This document shows, one piece after another, positions 25,322 to 33,651 of a DNA stretch of 64,000 bases. This stretch comes from Confluentibacter flavum (lineage in GTDB: Bacteria > Bacteroidota > Bacteroidia > Flavobacteriales > Flavobacteriaceae), in the NCBI RefSeq assembly GCF_002843175.1, contig NZ_PJEO01000057.1, positions 27,712 to 91,711 of the forward strand. The letters run 5' to 3'. The translations under genes were made by a program, and so were the position numbers. Numbering within the stretch: the stretch's first letter is position 1; each line of letters opens with the position of its first letter. The notes beneath the pieces were generated by a model that was not told the origin of the DNA, did not search any database, and saw only the letters and a list, made by a program, of their open reading frames with translations.

Positions 25322-26088
25322 TGATAGAGGTTAAAGATTTACATAAATCATTTGCTGGCGTAGAAGTTTTAAAAGGCATTAGCACCACTTTTGAAAAAGG
25401 GAAAACCAATCTTATTATTGGACAAAGCGGCTCGGGTAAAACGGTTTTTATAAAGTGCTTATTAGGTCTTTTTCCGTATGAACAGGGTTGTATTTCTTAT
25501 GATGGTAAAATATTTTCAGAATTAACAGAAGACCAAAAACGTGATTTAAGAGGTGAGATTGGCATGGTATTTCAAGGTAGTGCCCTATTTGATTCTTTGA
25601 CCATTGCACAAAATGTTATGTTTCCTTTAAAAATGTTTACCAAGCAAAGCAAAAGTGAAATGGAAGATAGGGTGGATTTTGTTTTAAAGCGTGTTAACCT
25701 CATTGATGCCCATCATAAAATGCCCAGTGAGGCTTCAGGCGGCATGCAAAAACGTGTTGCCATTGCGCGTGCCATTGTAAACAATCCTAAATATTTATTT
25801 TGTGATGAACCCAACTCCGGTCTAGACCCAAAAACGGCTATTATTATTGATAATCTGATAAAGGAAATTACAGATGAATACGATATTACAACCGTTATTA
25901 ATTCCCATGACATGAATTCGGTTATGGAAATTGGTGAAAAAATCGTGTTCTTAAAAGATGGCTTAAAAGCTTGGGAAGGATCTAAAGACACCATATTTAA
26001 AACCGATAATGAGGTTGTTACCGATTTTGTGTATTCTTCAGAATTAATGAAAAAAGTACGCCAAATGTATATTGAAGAAAAACAGTGA
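25321..26088 (+). CDS. MlaF-like ABC transporter ATP-binding protein
   Basis: A 255-residue ATPase from the ATG at 25321, which overlaps the permease stop; an upstream TTG in frame lies inside the permease gene and is rejected. Walker A is GQSGSGKT (34-41), the signature ASGGMQKR and Walker B YLFCDEPNSGLDP follow. It powers the MlaE-like permease. It ends exactly one base before the convergent DUF389 gene. Confidence 0.9.
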   Translation: MIEVKDLHKSFAGVEVLKGISTTFEKGKTNLIIGQSGSGKTVFIKCLLGLFPYEQGCISYDGKIFSELTEDQKRDLRGEIGMVFQGSALFDSLTIAQNVMFPLKMFTKQSKSEMEDRVDFVLKRVNLIDAHHKMPSEASGGMQKRVAIARAIVNNPKYLFCDEPNSGLDPKTAIIIDNLIKEITDEYDITTVINSHDMNSVMEIGEKIVFLKDGLKAWEGSKDTIFKTDNEVVTDFVYSSELMKKVRQMYIEEKQ

Positions 26089-27549
26089 TTAATACACGCG
26101 CCTAACCACCAAAGTATCTAAAGATAAACGTTGTTTTAACCATCTTTCCAATTTTTGCCTTTCATTTAAAATTGCAGCTTCTTTCTCTAAAGATTTATTC
26201 CATTTTACCTCAAAAACAGGAATAGTATCAATTTTAGTGAAATTGGTTTTTATTTCAATAGCATACGAAAAATGATCTAAATTGGTGTAATTTATTTTCA
26301 CTTCTTTTGCTATATCATCAAAAGGAATTTGGTTACGCTCATACTTTGACAACTGCTTTAATTTAGTTTCCAGAAATGTGATTTTTTGAGTTTGGGATAA
26401 TAAATCCAAGGAATCTCTTGAGCGCAACTCCTCCATATATTTAAAGCTATCTAAATTTCTGGATTTGTTTTGATTAAAAATTAGTTCGGTATTTTTCAAT
26501 GCAGTATAATCACTCATCCTTACCCTTAGTAGTTCTATAGCAGTCTCAGGAATGTCATCAAGACCAAATGTGTTTAGTTCTATGGTTGTTTTACCATCTG
26601 TATAATTATAAATAGCGTTCTTTTTAATGTATTCAGAATGAGGTAATGCCGTTAATTCATTCGTAACAAACGCTCTGGCATCTTTCATAAAATTACTCTC
26701 TTCCAATACATTTATAAACGTCCAAAGGGCTGGAATCATCACCACAATGGCTAGCAATGAAGCTAATCTCCCAATACGTTTCCGCTTAGCAGAATTAACA
26801 TACTTAAGCATAGGAAAGCGTAATACTTTTAAAATGATGAAAGTCGCAAGACCAATAAAAATAGTGTTAATGGAAAACAAATACATGGCCCCACCAAAAT
26901 ATTGCCAGTTACCTTTAGCCAAGCCGTAACCTGCTGTGCACAAAGGCGGCATTAAAGCGGTGGCAATAGCTACTCCAAAAATGGCAGACGCTATGGTACC
27001 TCTTTTAGTTCGAGCGATAAGTAATGCAGAACCACCAAAAAAAGCAATCAATACATCGCGAATATCTGGTTTTACACGCCCTAAAAGTTCTGAGGTATCT
27101 TCACTTAATGGAAATAAATAAAAAAACAAAAATGCCGTTAGTAAACTAAGAACAATCATAATACCCAAATTAATGAGTGATCGCTTTAATGTATCAACAT
27201 CATTAATCGCTATAGACAAACCAACCCCTAAAATAGGCCCCATTAGCGGGGATATTAACATGGCTCCAATAACAACTGCAGTGGAATTCGCATTTAAACC
27301 TATGGAAGCCACAAAAACAGAACATATTAAAATCCAAGCTGTGGCGCCTTTAAAAGGAATGTCGTTTTTTATAGCCTGTATTGTGGCATCCCTGTCGGTA
27401 TCCTCTCTAAAATCTAATAATTCTTTCAGAAACTTATTTATACTTAAAAACAACCCTAGAGCTTCCTTTTTTAAATTCTTTTTGGATTGCTCAACCGATG
27501 CTTCTTTTCCGTTTTCATCATCAGAAAAATTGAATTTGTTTTCTTCCAT
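26089..27549 (-). CDS. DUF389 family membrane protein
   Basis: A 486-residue protein of the DUF389 / TIGR00341-type family. After an N-terminal cytoplasmic segment (1-65) there are about six or seven spans with the characteristic sequences SSVFVASIGLNANSTAVVIGAMLISPLMGPILGVGLS-like block (about 75-115) and GVAIATALMPPLCTAGYGLA. A long C-terminal soluble domain (about 290-486) follows. The function is unknown. It stands alone, convergent with the Mla-like ATPase gene. Confidence 0.85.
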   Translation of the reverse strand: MEENKFNFSDDENGKEASVEQSKKNLKKEALGLFLSINKFLKELLDFREDTDRDATIQAIKNDIPFKGATAWILICSVFVASIGLNANSTAVVIGAMLISPLMGPILGVGLSIAINDVDTLKRSLINLGIMIVLSLLTAFLFFYLFPLSEDTSELLGRVKPDIRDVLIAFFGGSALLIARTKRGTIASAIFGVAIATALMPPLCTAGYGLAKGNWQYFGGAMYLFSINTIFIGLATFIILKVLRFPMLKYVNSAKRKRIGRLASLLAIVVMIPALWTFINVLEESNFMKDARAFVTNELTALPHSEYIKKNAIYNYTDGKTTIELNTFGLDDIPETAIELLRVRMSDYTALKNTELIFNQNKSRNLDSFKYMEELRSRDSLDLLSQTQKITFLETKLKQLSKYERNQIPFDDIAKEVKINYTNLDHFSYAIEIKTNFTKIDTIPVFEVKWNKSLEKEAAILNERQKLERWLKQRLSLDTLVVRRVY

Positions 27550-27619
27550 TTATATAGAACTCATTTTTAGTCACAAGACACTAATATAAAAAATAAATTA
27601 TCCGGATTTACATCCATTT

Positions 27620-28699
27620 TTAACCATGTTCTACTCCAAAAGCATCTTTTACTTTTTGTAACACTTTTTTAATATCCTGTTCTTTGGATTTCGGATAAAT
27701 AAGTAACACATCTTCTTTATCTACAATAATATAATCGTTTAAACCATCAACAACCACAATTTTATTCTTTTTGGTTCTAATCATATTTCCCGAGGCATCT
27801 TCTGTTAAAGTTCTAGCATTAACAACGGCGTTCCCACTATTATCTTTATCCAATTTATCATATAAACTACCCCAGGTTCCTAGGTCGTTCCAATCAAATT
27901 CTGCCCCAATGACATATACATTGCTGGATTTTTCCATGATGGCATAATCTACCGAAATATTATCAGCCTTTGGATAATTCTGTAGAATGAATTCGTCCTC
28001 ACCATCTGTATTATAAGCATGCATACCATTTTCAAAAAGACCGTACAAACGAGGTTGGTTAGTTTTAAAAGCTTCCACCACACTTTTAACACTCCACATA
28101 AAAATACCGGCATTCCAAAGAAAATTCCCTTGTTTTATAAATGATTTAGCGGTTTCATAATCGGGTTTTTCCCTAAACTGATTAACAGATTTGATGGTAT
28201 CAGATGTATTTTTATCAAACTCAATATAACCAAAACCGGTGTTTGGAAAAGTTGGCTGAATACCAAGCGTCACAAGGGCATCATTTTTTGAACAAAAATC
28301 AAAAGCTTGTTCCACGTTTTTAGAAAAGGTTATTTCATCTTCAATCCAGTGGTCGCTGGGCGCCACAATCATCACCGCATTTGGGTTTTCCTTTTGTATT
28401 TTTAATGAGGCATACAAAATACATGGTGCTGTATTTCTCATGGCCGGTTCTAAAACCACTTGGCGCTGGGTTACTTCAGGAAGTTGCTCTAATACCAAAT
28501 CGTTATACTTTTCATTGGTTAAAATGAAAATGTTCTCTTTCGGAATTAAATGTGCCAAACGGTGAAATGTTTTTTGAATAAGCGTATCGCCAGTTCCTAA
28601 CATATCATGAAACTGCTTTGGAAAGCTTTCTGTACTTACTGGCCAAAACCGAGATCCTACTCCGCCTGCCATTAATATAGCGTAATAATTTTTGTTCAT
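27620..28699 (-). CDS. manC: Mannose-1-phosphate guanylyltransferase
   Basis: A 359-residue nucleotidyltransferase with the opening motif LMAGGVGSRFWPVS (9-22) and PKQF (27-30), typical of GDP-mannose pyrophosphorylases. Later motifs are VAPSDHWI, NTGFGYIEF, FVE/NLWNAGIFMW and the C-terminal beta-helix part. It makes GDP-mannose from mannose-1-phosphate and GTP for surface glycans. The length of a mono-functional ManC without the phosphomannose isomerase domain fits. It is followed upstream by the SprT-like gene, 64 bp apart. Confidence 0.9.
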   Translation of the reverse strand: MNKNYYAILMAGGVGSRFWPVSTESFPKQFHDMLGTGDTLIQKTFHRLAHLIPKENIFILTNEKYNDLVLEQLPEVTQRQVVLEPAMRNTAPCILYASLKIQKENPNAVMIVAPSDHWIEDEITFSKNVEQAFDFCSKNDALVTLGIQPTFPNTGFGYIEFDKNTSDTIKSVNQFREKPDYETAKSFIKQGNFLWNAGIFMWSVKSVVEAFKTNQPRLYGLFENGMHAYNTDGEDEFILQNYPKADNISVDYAIMEKSSNVYVIGAEFDWNDLGTWGSLYDKLDKDNSGNAVVNARTLTEDASGNMIRTKKNKIVVVDGLNDYIIVDKEDVLLIYPKSKEQDIKKVLQKVKDAFGVEHG

Positions 28700-28763
28700 A
28701 TTAAATGTATTCTCATTCCCATTAGTTAAGAATGTGTTTATATATTTTTATTTGATTCCTACT

Positions 28764-29363
28764 TTATAAAGCAATTAGTTCTACTTCTGCATTCGGATTG
28801 AAAAGATACAACTTTCCTGTTTTAATCTCCAAACACTCGTAACGTTTTACCCGCAATGGTCCCATTTTAAAAATCTTACCATTGTATAATTTAAACATGC
28901 TTCCAAACGGTACATCAAAAATAAATGTTTTATCATTAGGTTGGTCGTATTGTTTTAATGCCAATGCCAATTTAGTATCGGTATCACTGGTCGCTTTAGG
29001 ATTTTTAAAATGCTTTGCCAATAAGGGCAAGAGTGATGAAGGAAAAACATCTGGATTTAAAAATGGCAACATTAAATGCTGGAAGGTACGTTTCCACTCT
29101 ACACCATGGGGTTTTATAAATTTTCCGCAGGTTTTATAAGCTTCAAAATGGGCGATTTCATGTATAAGGGTAATTAAAAATCGATAGTGATTTAAATTGG
29201 AATTCACTGTTATCTGATGTTTTCCATTAGGCAATTGCCTATAATCACCATGACGTGTTTTACGCTCATTCTTCACGGTAACCGTTAAATTTTCATGCTT
29301 TAAAAGTTCTAAAACAGGGTTTAGTGCCCTTATGGGTATAAAATCTTGAAGCGTGTTTTGCAT
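28764..29363 (-). CDS. SprT-like zinc metalloprotease-fold protein
   Basis: A 199-residue protein with the zincin motif HEIAH in TLIHEIAHFEAYK and a later HGVEWKRTF block, typical of SprT-like proteins. The start is set to ATG at 29363 and not to the TTG at 29378: a TAnnTTTG box covers 29368-29375, so the TTG lies upstream of the likely transcript. SprT-like domains occur in DNA-protein crosslink proteases, but bacterial members are mostly uncharacterised. The protein is cytoplasmic. Confidence 0.85.
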   Translation of the reverse strand: MQNTLQDFIPIRALNPVLELLKHENLTVTVKNERKTRHGDYRQLPNGKHQITVNSNLNHYRFLITLIHEIAHFEAYKTCGKFIKPHGVEWKRTFQHLMLPFLNPDVFPSSLLPLLAKHFKNPKATSDTDTKLALALKQYDQPNDKTFIFDVPFGSMFKLYNGKIFKMGPLRVKRYECLEIKTGKLYLFNPNAEVELIAL

Positions 29364-29367
29364 GGCA

Positions 29368-29375
29368 CAAAAATA
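29368..29375 (-). promoter_or_regulatory. -7 box (TATTTTTG) abutting the SprT-like ATG
   Basis: On the minus strand TATTTTTG ends 4 bp before the ATG. With initiation about 6 nt downstream of the box, the message would be leaderless. Confidence 0.5.
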
Positions 29376-29432
29376 CAATTATTCTATTAGCATGAAAGCA
29401 TGGATTTGGGAAACGAGGATATTACCTTTAGC

Positions 29433-30668
29433 CTACTCAAACCTAATCGCCTTAACCGGAGATATTTTAGTAATAATATAAGAAGGCACCAAAAGCATCA
29501 ATAAACACAATACTAAGGTGCCAATGTTTAAGCCTAAAATATAGGTGAAATTAATATACACTGGAGCTTCGGTTACGTAATACACACTAGGGTCTAGCGG
29601 GAAGAGTTTAAACTGCTTTTGGGCAAATAGCAAGCCTAAGCCCAACAGATTTCCCCAAAATAAGCCTAGAATAATTAAATAAGAGGCGTTATATAAAAAC
29701 AACTTTCTTATGCTCCAATTGTTACTGCCTAAGGCTTTCAAAATACCAATCATTTGCGTGCGCTCTAAAATCAGCACCAGCAAAGCGGTTATCATGTTAA
29801 TGCCAGCGACTAAAATCATGATGCCTATAATGCCGTAAATGTTTTTATCGAATATTTTAATCCATTCAAAAATGGAATAATAGCTTTCACTGATGGTTTT
29901 GGCATCAAGCGTTGAGGGAATGGCTTTAAAAATTTCAATGCCTTTATTGTCAAGGTCGTTGTAATCAGTTATAAATATTTCAAAATTCCCAACTTGGTCG
30001 GATTCCCAATTATTAATACGTTGCAAATGCCTGATATCGCCAATAACATAGGTGGCATCAAAATCTTGAAACCCAGAATTGTAAATCCCTACTATTTTAT
30101 AAGTGATAATGTTTGGCAGTTTCTCGGGGTCTACTTTTTTAAAAAACATTTGGAAGGTATCACCTAACTTAAAACCCAATCGGTTGGCAATATATTGCGA
30201 CATTAACACGTCTTCATTACGTTTTTGGGTATAATCTGGCACACGACCTTCCACTAAAAAATCTTTAAAATAGCTCCAATCATAATCGCCACCCACGCCC
30301 TTTAGAACTAGACCTTCAAAATCGGTTTCGGTACGAATCACGCCAAATTTGGTTGCCACTGCTTGAATATGCCTTACCCCTTCAACGGACTTGAATTCTG
30401 GATAAAAATCTTGCTTTGTGGAAATTGGAAATACACTTTCTTGCGAATTATTGCTATCATAATTCGTTATGGTAACATGCCCATTAAACGCCACGACTTT
30501 ATCACGTATTTTCTGCTGTAAACCTATGCCTGTAGCAATAGCAATCATCATGACCACAATACCAATTGCAATTGCTGCGATACCAATTTTTATTATTGGT
30601 GCCGAAATACTACTTTTATACGCTTTACTGCCAATAATGCGTTTTGCTATAAAATATTCGTAATTCAA
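29433..30668 (-). CDS. FtsX-like ABC transporter permease (LolC/E type)
   Basis: A 411-residue membrane protein with an N-terminal span (about 25-48), a large periplasmic domain (about 50-260) and three C-terminal spans with the FtsX-like hallmark ILERTQMIGILKALGSNNWSIRKLF. The N-terminus FIAKRIIGSKAYKSSISAPIIKIG resembles LolC/LolE lipoprotein exporters. Start is TTG at 30668; family members typically begin with M-N-x-E-Y-F-I-A, which supports it. Its start is only about 9 bp from the divergent NamZ-like gene, so the promoters of both must lie inside coding sequence or overlap. Confidence 0.8.
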   Translation of the reverse strand: MNYEYFIAKRIIGSKAYKSSISAPIIKIGIAAIAIGIVVMMIAIATGIGLQQKIRDKVVAFNGHVTITNYDSNNSQESVFPISTKQDFYPEFKSVEGVRHIQAVATKFGVIRTETDFEGLVLKGVGGDYDWSYFKDFLVEGRVPDYTQKRNEDVLMSQYIANRLGFKLGDTFQMFFKKVDPEKLPNIITYKIVGIYNSGFQDFDATYVIGDIRHLQRINNWESDQVGNFEIFITDYNDLDNKGIEIFKAIPSTLDAKTISESYYSIFEWIKIFDKNIYGIIGIMILVAGINMITALLVLILERTQMIGILKALGSNNWSIRKLFLYNASYLIILGLFWGNLLGLGLLFAQKQFKLFPLDPSVYYVTEAPVYINFTYILGLNIGTLVLCLLMLLVPSYIITKISPVKAIRFE

Positions 30669-30677
30669 ATTTTGTAT

Positions 30678-31961
30678 ATGTGGTTTAATGTTCTCAAAAA
30701 TACAGTTTTCCCGATAACTATCGGAATTGTTTTAGTACTTATTTCTTGTGGGAACACGGGGAAGACGGGAGACGGAATACTGAAGACAGTGGATAAAAAA
30801 ACTGAGACAGATAAACCTCATGAGATCCTGAAACAAGTTCAGGATGACAGTAATATTATTGTTGGTGCTAACCAAACCGAAACATACATATCCCTACTTA
30901 AAGGAAAACGCATTGGCGTTGTAGCCAACCCAACAAGTGTGGTATTTAAAGCGAATGGTAAAAACTATACGCATTTGGTAGATTCGCTTTTGGCTTTAAA
31001 TATTAAAATTTCTAAAGTATTTTCTCCAGAGCATGGTTTTCGTGGCACTGCTGATGCTGGCGAACTTGTTAACGATAGTAAAGATGCTAAAACGGGTTTA
31101 TCGATTGTGTCGCTTCACGGCGAACATAGAAAACCAAAATCGGACGACTTATCTAATATAGATGTGATGGTTTTCGACCTGCAAGATGTGGGCGTTCGTT
31201 TTTACACTTATATCTCTACCCTGCATTATGTTATGGAAGCTTGTGCGGAAGCCAATATTCCTTTGATTATTCTAGACCGACCCAACCCGAATGGCAGTTA
31301 TGTTGATGGCCCAACTTTAGAAATAGAAAACCAAAGTTTTTTAGGCATGCACCCCATTCCGTTAGTACATGGCATGACTATTGGTGAATATGCTAAAATG
31401 ATAAATGGCGAAAAATGGTTAAAAAATGGTGTTCAATGCCAAATTACCGTAATTCCTGTTAAAAATTACAATCATAATATGCCTTACAGTTTACCTATTC
31501 GGCCTTCGCCAAACCTTCCAAACGATCAATCCATAAAATTATACCCCAGTCTTGGTTTATTTGAAGGCACTACTATAAATGCAGGTCGTGGCACAGAATT
31601 TCAATTTCAGAGATATGGTGCACCGTTTTTGAATAAGTCTGTTTTTACATTCACCTATACGCCTGTCGAAAATTTTGGTGCTAAAAATCCGAAGCATAAA
31701 GGCATACTTTGTTATGGCGAAGATTTAAAAGATGAAAAAACAACAAATCAAGTGAGCTTAAAATGGCTCATAAAAGCCTATAATAATGCATCGGATAAAT
31801 CAAAGGTTTTTAACACTGCTAATTTTACCACACATGCTGGTACAGCCAAACTTCAAAAGCAAATTGAAGCAGGTTTAAGTGAAGAGCAAATCAAAGCCAC
31901 TTGGCAACAAGGACTTGAAACTTTTAAAAATTCACGTAAAAAATATTTAATTTATAATTAA
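30678..31961 (+). CDS. DUF1343 / NamZ-like exo-N-acetylmuramidase, lipoprotein
   Basis: A 427-residue protein from the ATG at 30678. It has a signal peptide with lipobox LIS-C near residue 24, then a repeat-derived linker and the DUF1343 domain (GKRIGVVANPTSV... FSPEHGFRGTADAGE... MVFDLQDVGVRFYTY... LDRPNPNG). Characterised DUF1343 proteins (NamZ) release terminal MurNAc from peptidoglycan fragments. Two repeats lie in the N-terminal coding part (30708-30726 and 30822-30850), the second encoding EILKQVQDD. The next gene overlaps by TAATG and codes for an AmiE-like hydrolase. Confidence 0.87.
   Translation: MWFNVLKNTVFPITIGIVLVLISCGNTGKTGDGILKTVDKKTETDKPHEILKQVQDDSNIIVGANQTETYISLLKGKRIGVVANPTSVVFKANGKNYTHLVDSLLALNIKISKVFSPEHGFRGTADAGELVNDSKDAKTGLSIVSLHGEHRKPKSDDLSNIDVMVFDLQDVGVRFYTYISTLHYVMEACAEANIPLIILDRPNPNGSYVDGPTLEIENQSFLGMHPIPLVHGMTIGEYAKMINGEKWLKNGVQCQITVIPVKNYNHNMPYSLPIRPSPNLPNDQSIKLYPSLGLFEGTTINAGRGTEFQFQRYGAPFLNKSVFTFTYTPVENFGAKNPKHKGILCYGEDLKDEKTTNQVSLKWLIKAYNNASDKSKVFNTANFTTHAGTAKLQKQIEAGLSEEQIKATWQQGLETFKNSRKKYLIYN
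30708..30726. repeat. Palindrome in the NamZ-like signal peptide region
   Basis: CCGATAACTATCGG with flanking T/A, a near copy of the 18-bp palindromes at 1045 and 1489. It codes for part of the hydrophobic signal segment (PITIG). Confidence 0.65.
30822..30850. repeat. CCTGAA...TTCAGGATGAC repeat inside the NamZ-like gene
   Basis: GAGATCCTGAAACAAGTTCAGGATGAC in frame codes for EILKQVQDD between the lipid-anchored Cys and the folded domain. CCTGAA and TTCAGG are the inverted arms. Confidence 0.8.
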
Positions 31962-33040
31962 TGAAGCGAATCATTGCCTCTCTCATGCTGCTCTTAACCT
32001 CTCTGGGTTTTAGTCAACATATTGATAATCCTACACAACAAAAAATAAGTATCGCCAGGAAAAAGGCTAAAAAATTTTTAAAAAGCCAACATATTCCAGG
32101 CATGGCGATTTCTGTCTCAAAAGGCGGAGAGATTATTTGGTCTGAAGGATTTGGTTATGGCAAACGTAAACCAACTGTACCTATAAACCCAAGTTTGACA
32201 TTATTTAGAATTGCCAGTATTTCTAAATCCATAACTGCCGTGATGCTTGCGAAATTGGCTGAAGATAAGATGATTGATTTAGATACCAGTATTTATAACT
32301 ATTTACCCGATTACCCTAAAAAAGAATACGACTTTACTGCCCGACAATTAGGCGGACACTTGGCTGGTATTAGGCATACTACGGATGATGAATTCAAATT
32401 AAATAAGCGAATGACCATTACCGAAGGGTTGGATATTTTTAAGAATGACCCGCTTTTATTTGAACCTTTAACCAGTTTTCATTATAACTCATTGGGTTAT
32501 GTATTGCTAAGTGAAGTGATGCAAAAAGCAGCGAATAAAGACTTTTATGCAATGGTTAGGGATTCTATTTTAATCCCCTTAAAAATGGACAATACCACTA
32601 TGGATGCCTCAAACGCCATCCCACCCAACACCACTAATTTTTACAGAACAAAGCGTATTTTATCCAATCCAGTTGCCAACGAATATAAAATAGCCGGTGG
32701 TGGTTTTTTAGCAACGTCAGAAGATATTGTAAAGTTTGGAAATGAACTTATTTCGCCAACCCTAATTTCTAAAGAATCACTCGCACAATTGGTAACATCG
32801 CAACGGTTAAAAAATGGTAACCGAACGGGTTATGGCATTGGTTTTTCAGTAGAAAAAACAAAACATGACACCCCTAAATATTACCATACAGGTGGTGGTG
32901 TTGGCGCTTCTAGCATTTTAATGATTTTCCCTGAAGAAGATGTGGTTATTACGGTTTTAACAAATAAATCAGGTATAGATATGAAGGCTTTTGGAGAAGA
33001 ATTGGAAGCAGTTTTAGTCAATGATATTACTGAAAACTGA
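31961..33040 (+). CDS. Beta-lactamase-family serine hydrolase (AmiE-like candidate)
   Basis: A 359-residue exported protein with a signal peptide ending about GFSQ. The class C beta-lactamase fold residues are Ser86-x-x-Lys89 (SISK), Tyr165-Asn-Ser167 (YNS) and HTGG near the C-terminus (YHTGGGVGAS). The start ATG overlaps the stop of the NamZ-like gene (TAATG). In Bacillus subtilis, NamZ lies beside AmiE, a hydrolase of this same fold that cuts MurNAc-L-Ala bonds; by context this protein may do likewise, but it could also be an esterase or D,D-peptidase. Confidence 0.8.
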   Translation: MKRIIASLMLLLTSLGFSQHIDNPTQQKISIARKKAKKFLKSQHIPGMAISVSKGGEIIWSEGFGYGKRKPTVPINPSLTLFRIASISKSITAVMLAKLAEDKMIDLDTSIYNYLPDYPKKEYDFTARQLGGHLAGIRHTTDDEFKLNKRMTITEGLDIFKNDPLLFEPLTSFHYNSLGYVLLSEVMQKAANKDFYAMVRDSILIPLKMDNTTMDASNAIPPNTTNFYRTKRILSNPVANEYKIAGGGFLATSEDIVKFGNELISPTLISKESLAQLVTSQRLKNGNRTGYGIGFSVEKTKHDTPKYYHTGGGVGASSILMIFPEEDVVITVLTNKSGIDMKAFGEELEAVLVNDITEN

Positions 33041-33049
33041 GACTGAAAA

Positions 33050-33544
33050 CTAAAGCTTAATCCGTCGTTTAATCTCCTCAACAATATTAAAAGCTGCTGG
33101 ACAAATAGCTACATTTTTTAGAGTAAGATTTGAAATTTGTTGAAATTTTTTTCTGTCGGTATGCGGAAATTCTTGGCAAGCTTTTGGTCGGACGTCGTAA
33201 ATGGAACAATAATTATCCGCTCCTAAAAATGTGCACGGCACACCTTGCAACACATAATCTTTGTCTTCATCAATTCGTAAATACTGATTGATAAACTGCT
33301 GCGGTTTCAGTTTGAAATGTTTGGCAATTCGTTCAATATCTTTATCTGTAAATAAAGGACCCGTGGTTTTACAGCAATTAGCACATTGCAAGCAATCTGT
33401 TTTTTTAAACTCGGCTTCATGCAATTCTTCCATCACATAATCCAGATTCTTTGGAGGCTTGTTTTTTAGCTTCTCAAAGAATTTTTTGCTTTCGTTATGC
33501 TTATCTTTGGCAAGCTTTGGAAGATTATTGATGATGTTTTGCAT
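33050..33544 (-). CDS. YkgJ family cysteine cluster protein
   Basis: A 164-residue protein with the typical clustered cysteines: CLQCANCC (about 55-62), then CTFLGADNYCSIYDVRPKACQEFP (about 103-126) and a late CPAAF. The family (UPF0153/YkgJ) probably binds zinc or an Fe-S cluster; its role is unknown. It is convergent with the serine hydrolase gene, with only 9 bp between the two stop codons. Confidence 0.87.
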   Translation of the reverse strand: MQNIINNLPKLAKDKHNESKKFFEKLKNKPPKNLDYVMEELHEAEFKKTDCLQCANCCKTTGPLFTDKDIERIAKHFKLKPQQFINQYLRIDEDKDYVLQGVPCTFLGADNYCSIYDVRPKACQEFPHTDRKKFQQISNLTLKNVAICPAAFNIVEEIKRRIKL

Positions 33545-33567
33545 GGGGTAAAAATACTATTTTAAAT

Positions 33568-33643
33568 GAGATGCTGAAATTGAAAATTCATGAACACTTT
33601 AATTAAAATAATATGTTTGTGAATAAACAAGTTCAGCATGACA
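33568..33643. repeat. Long form of the CTGAA...TTCAG(C/G)ATGAC repeat
   Basis: The arms CTGAA (left) and TTCAGCATGAC (right) are separated by an A/T-rich insert containing ATTCATGAAC and TGTGAATAAACAAG. A closely related long form lies at 60437-60514. It forms the 5' region of the methyltransferase gene and gives spurious upstream codons. Confidence 0.65.
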
Positions 33644-33651
33644 AGAAAAAG

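Noticed and set aside
33613..33651. Upstream ATG extending the methyltransferase
   Set aside because: The extra codons are encoded by a dispersed repeat, and the family-typical start is at 33652.
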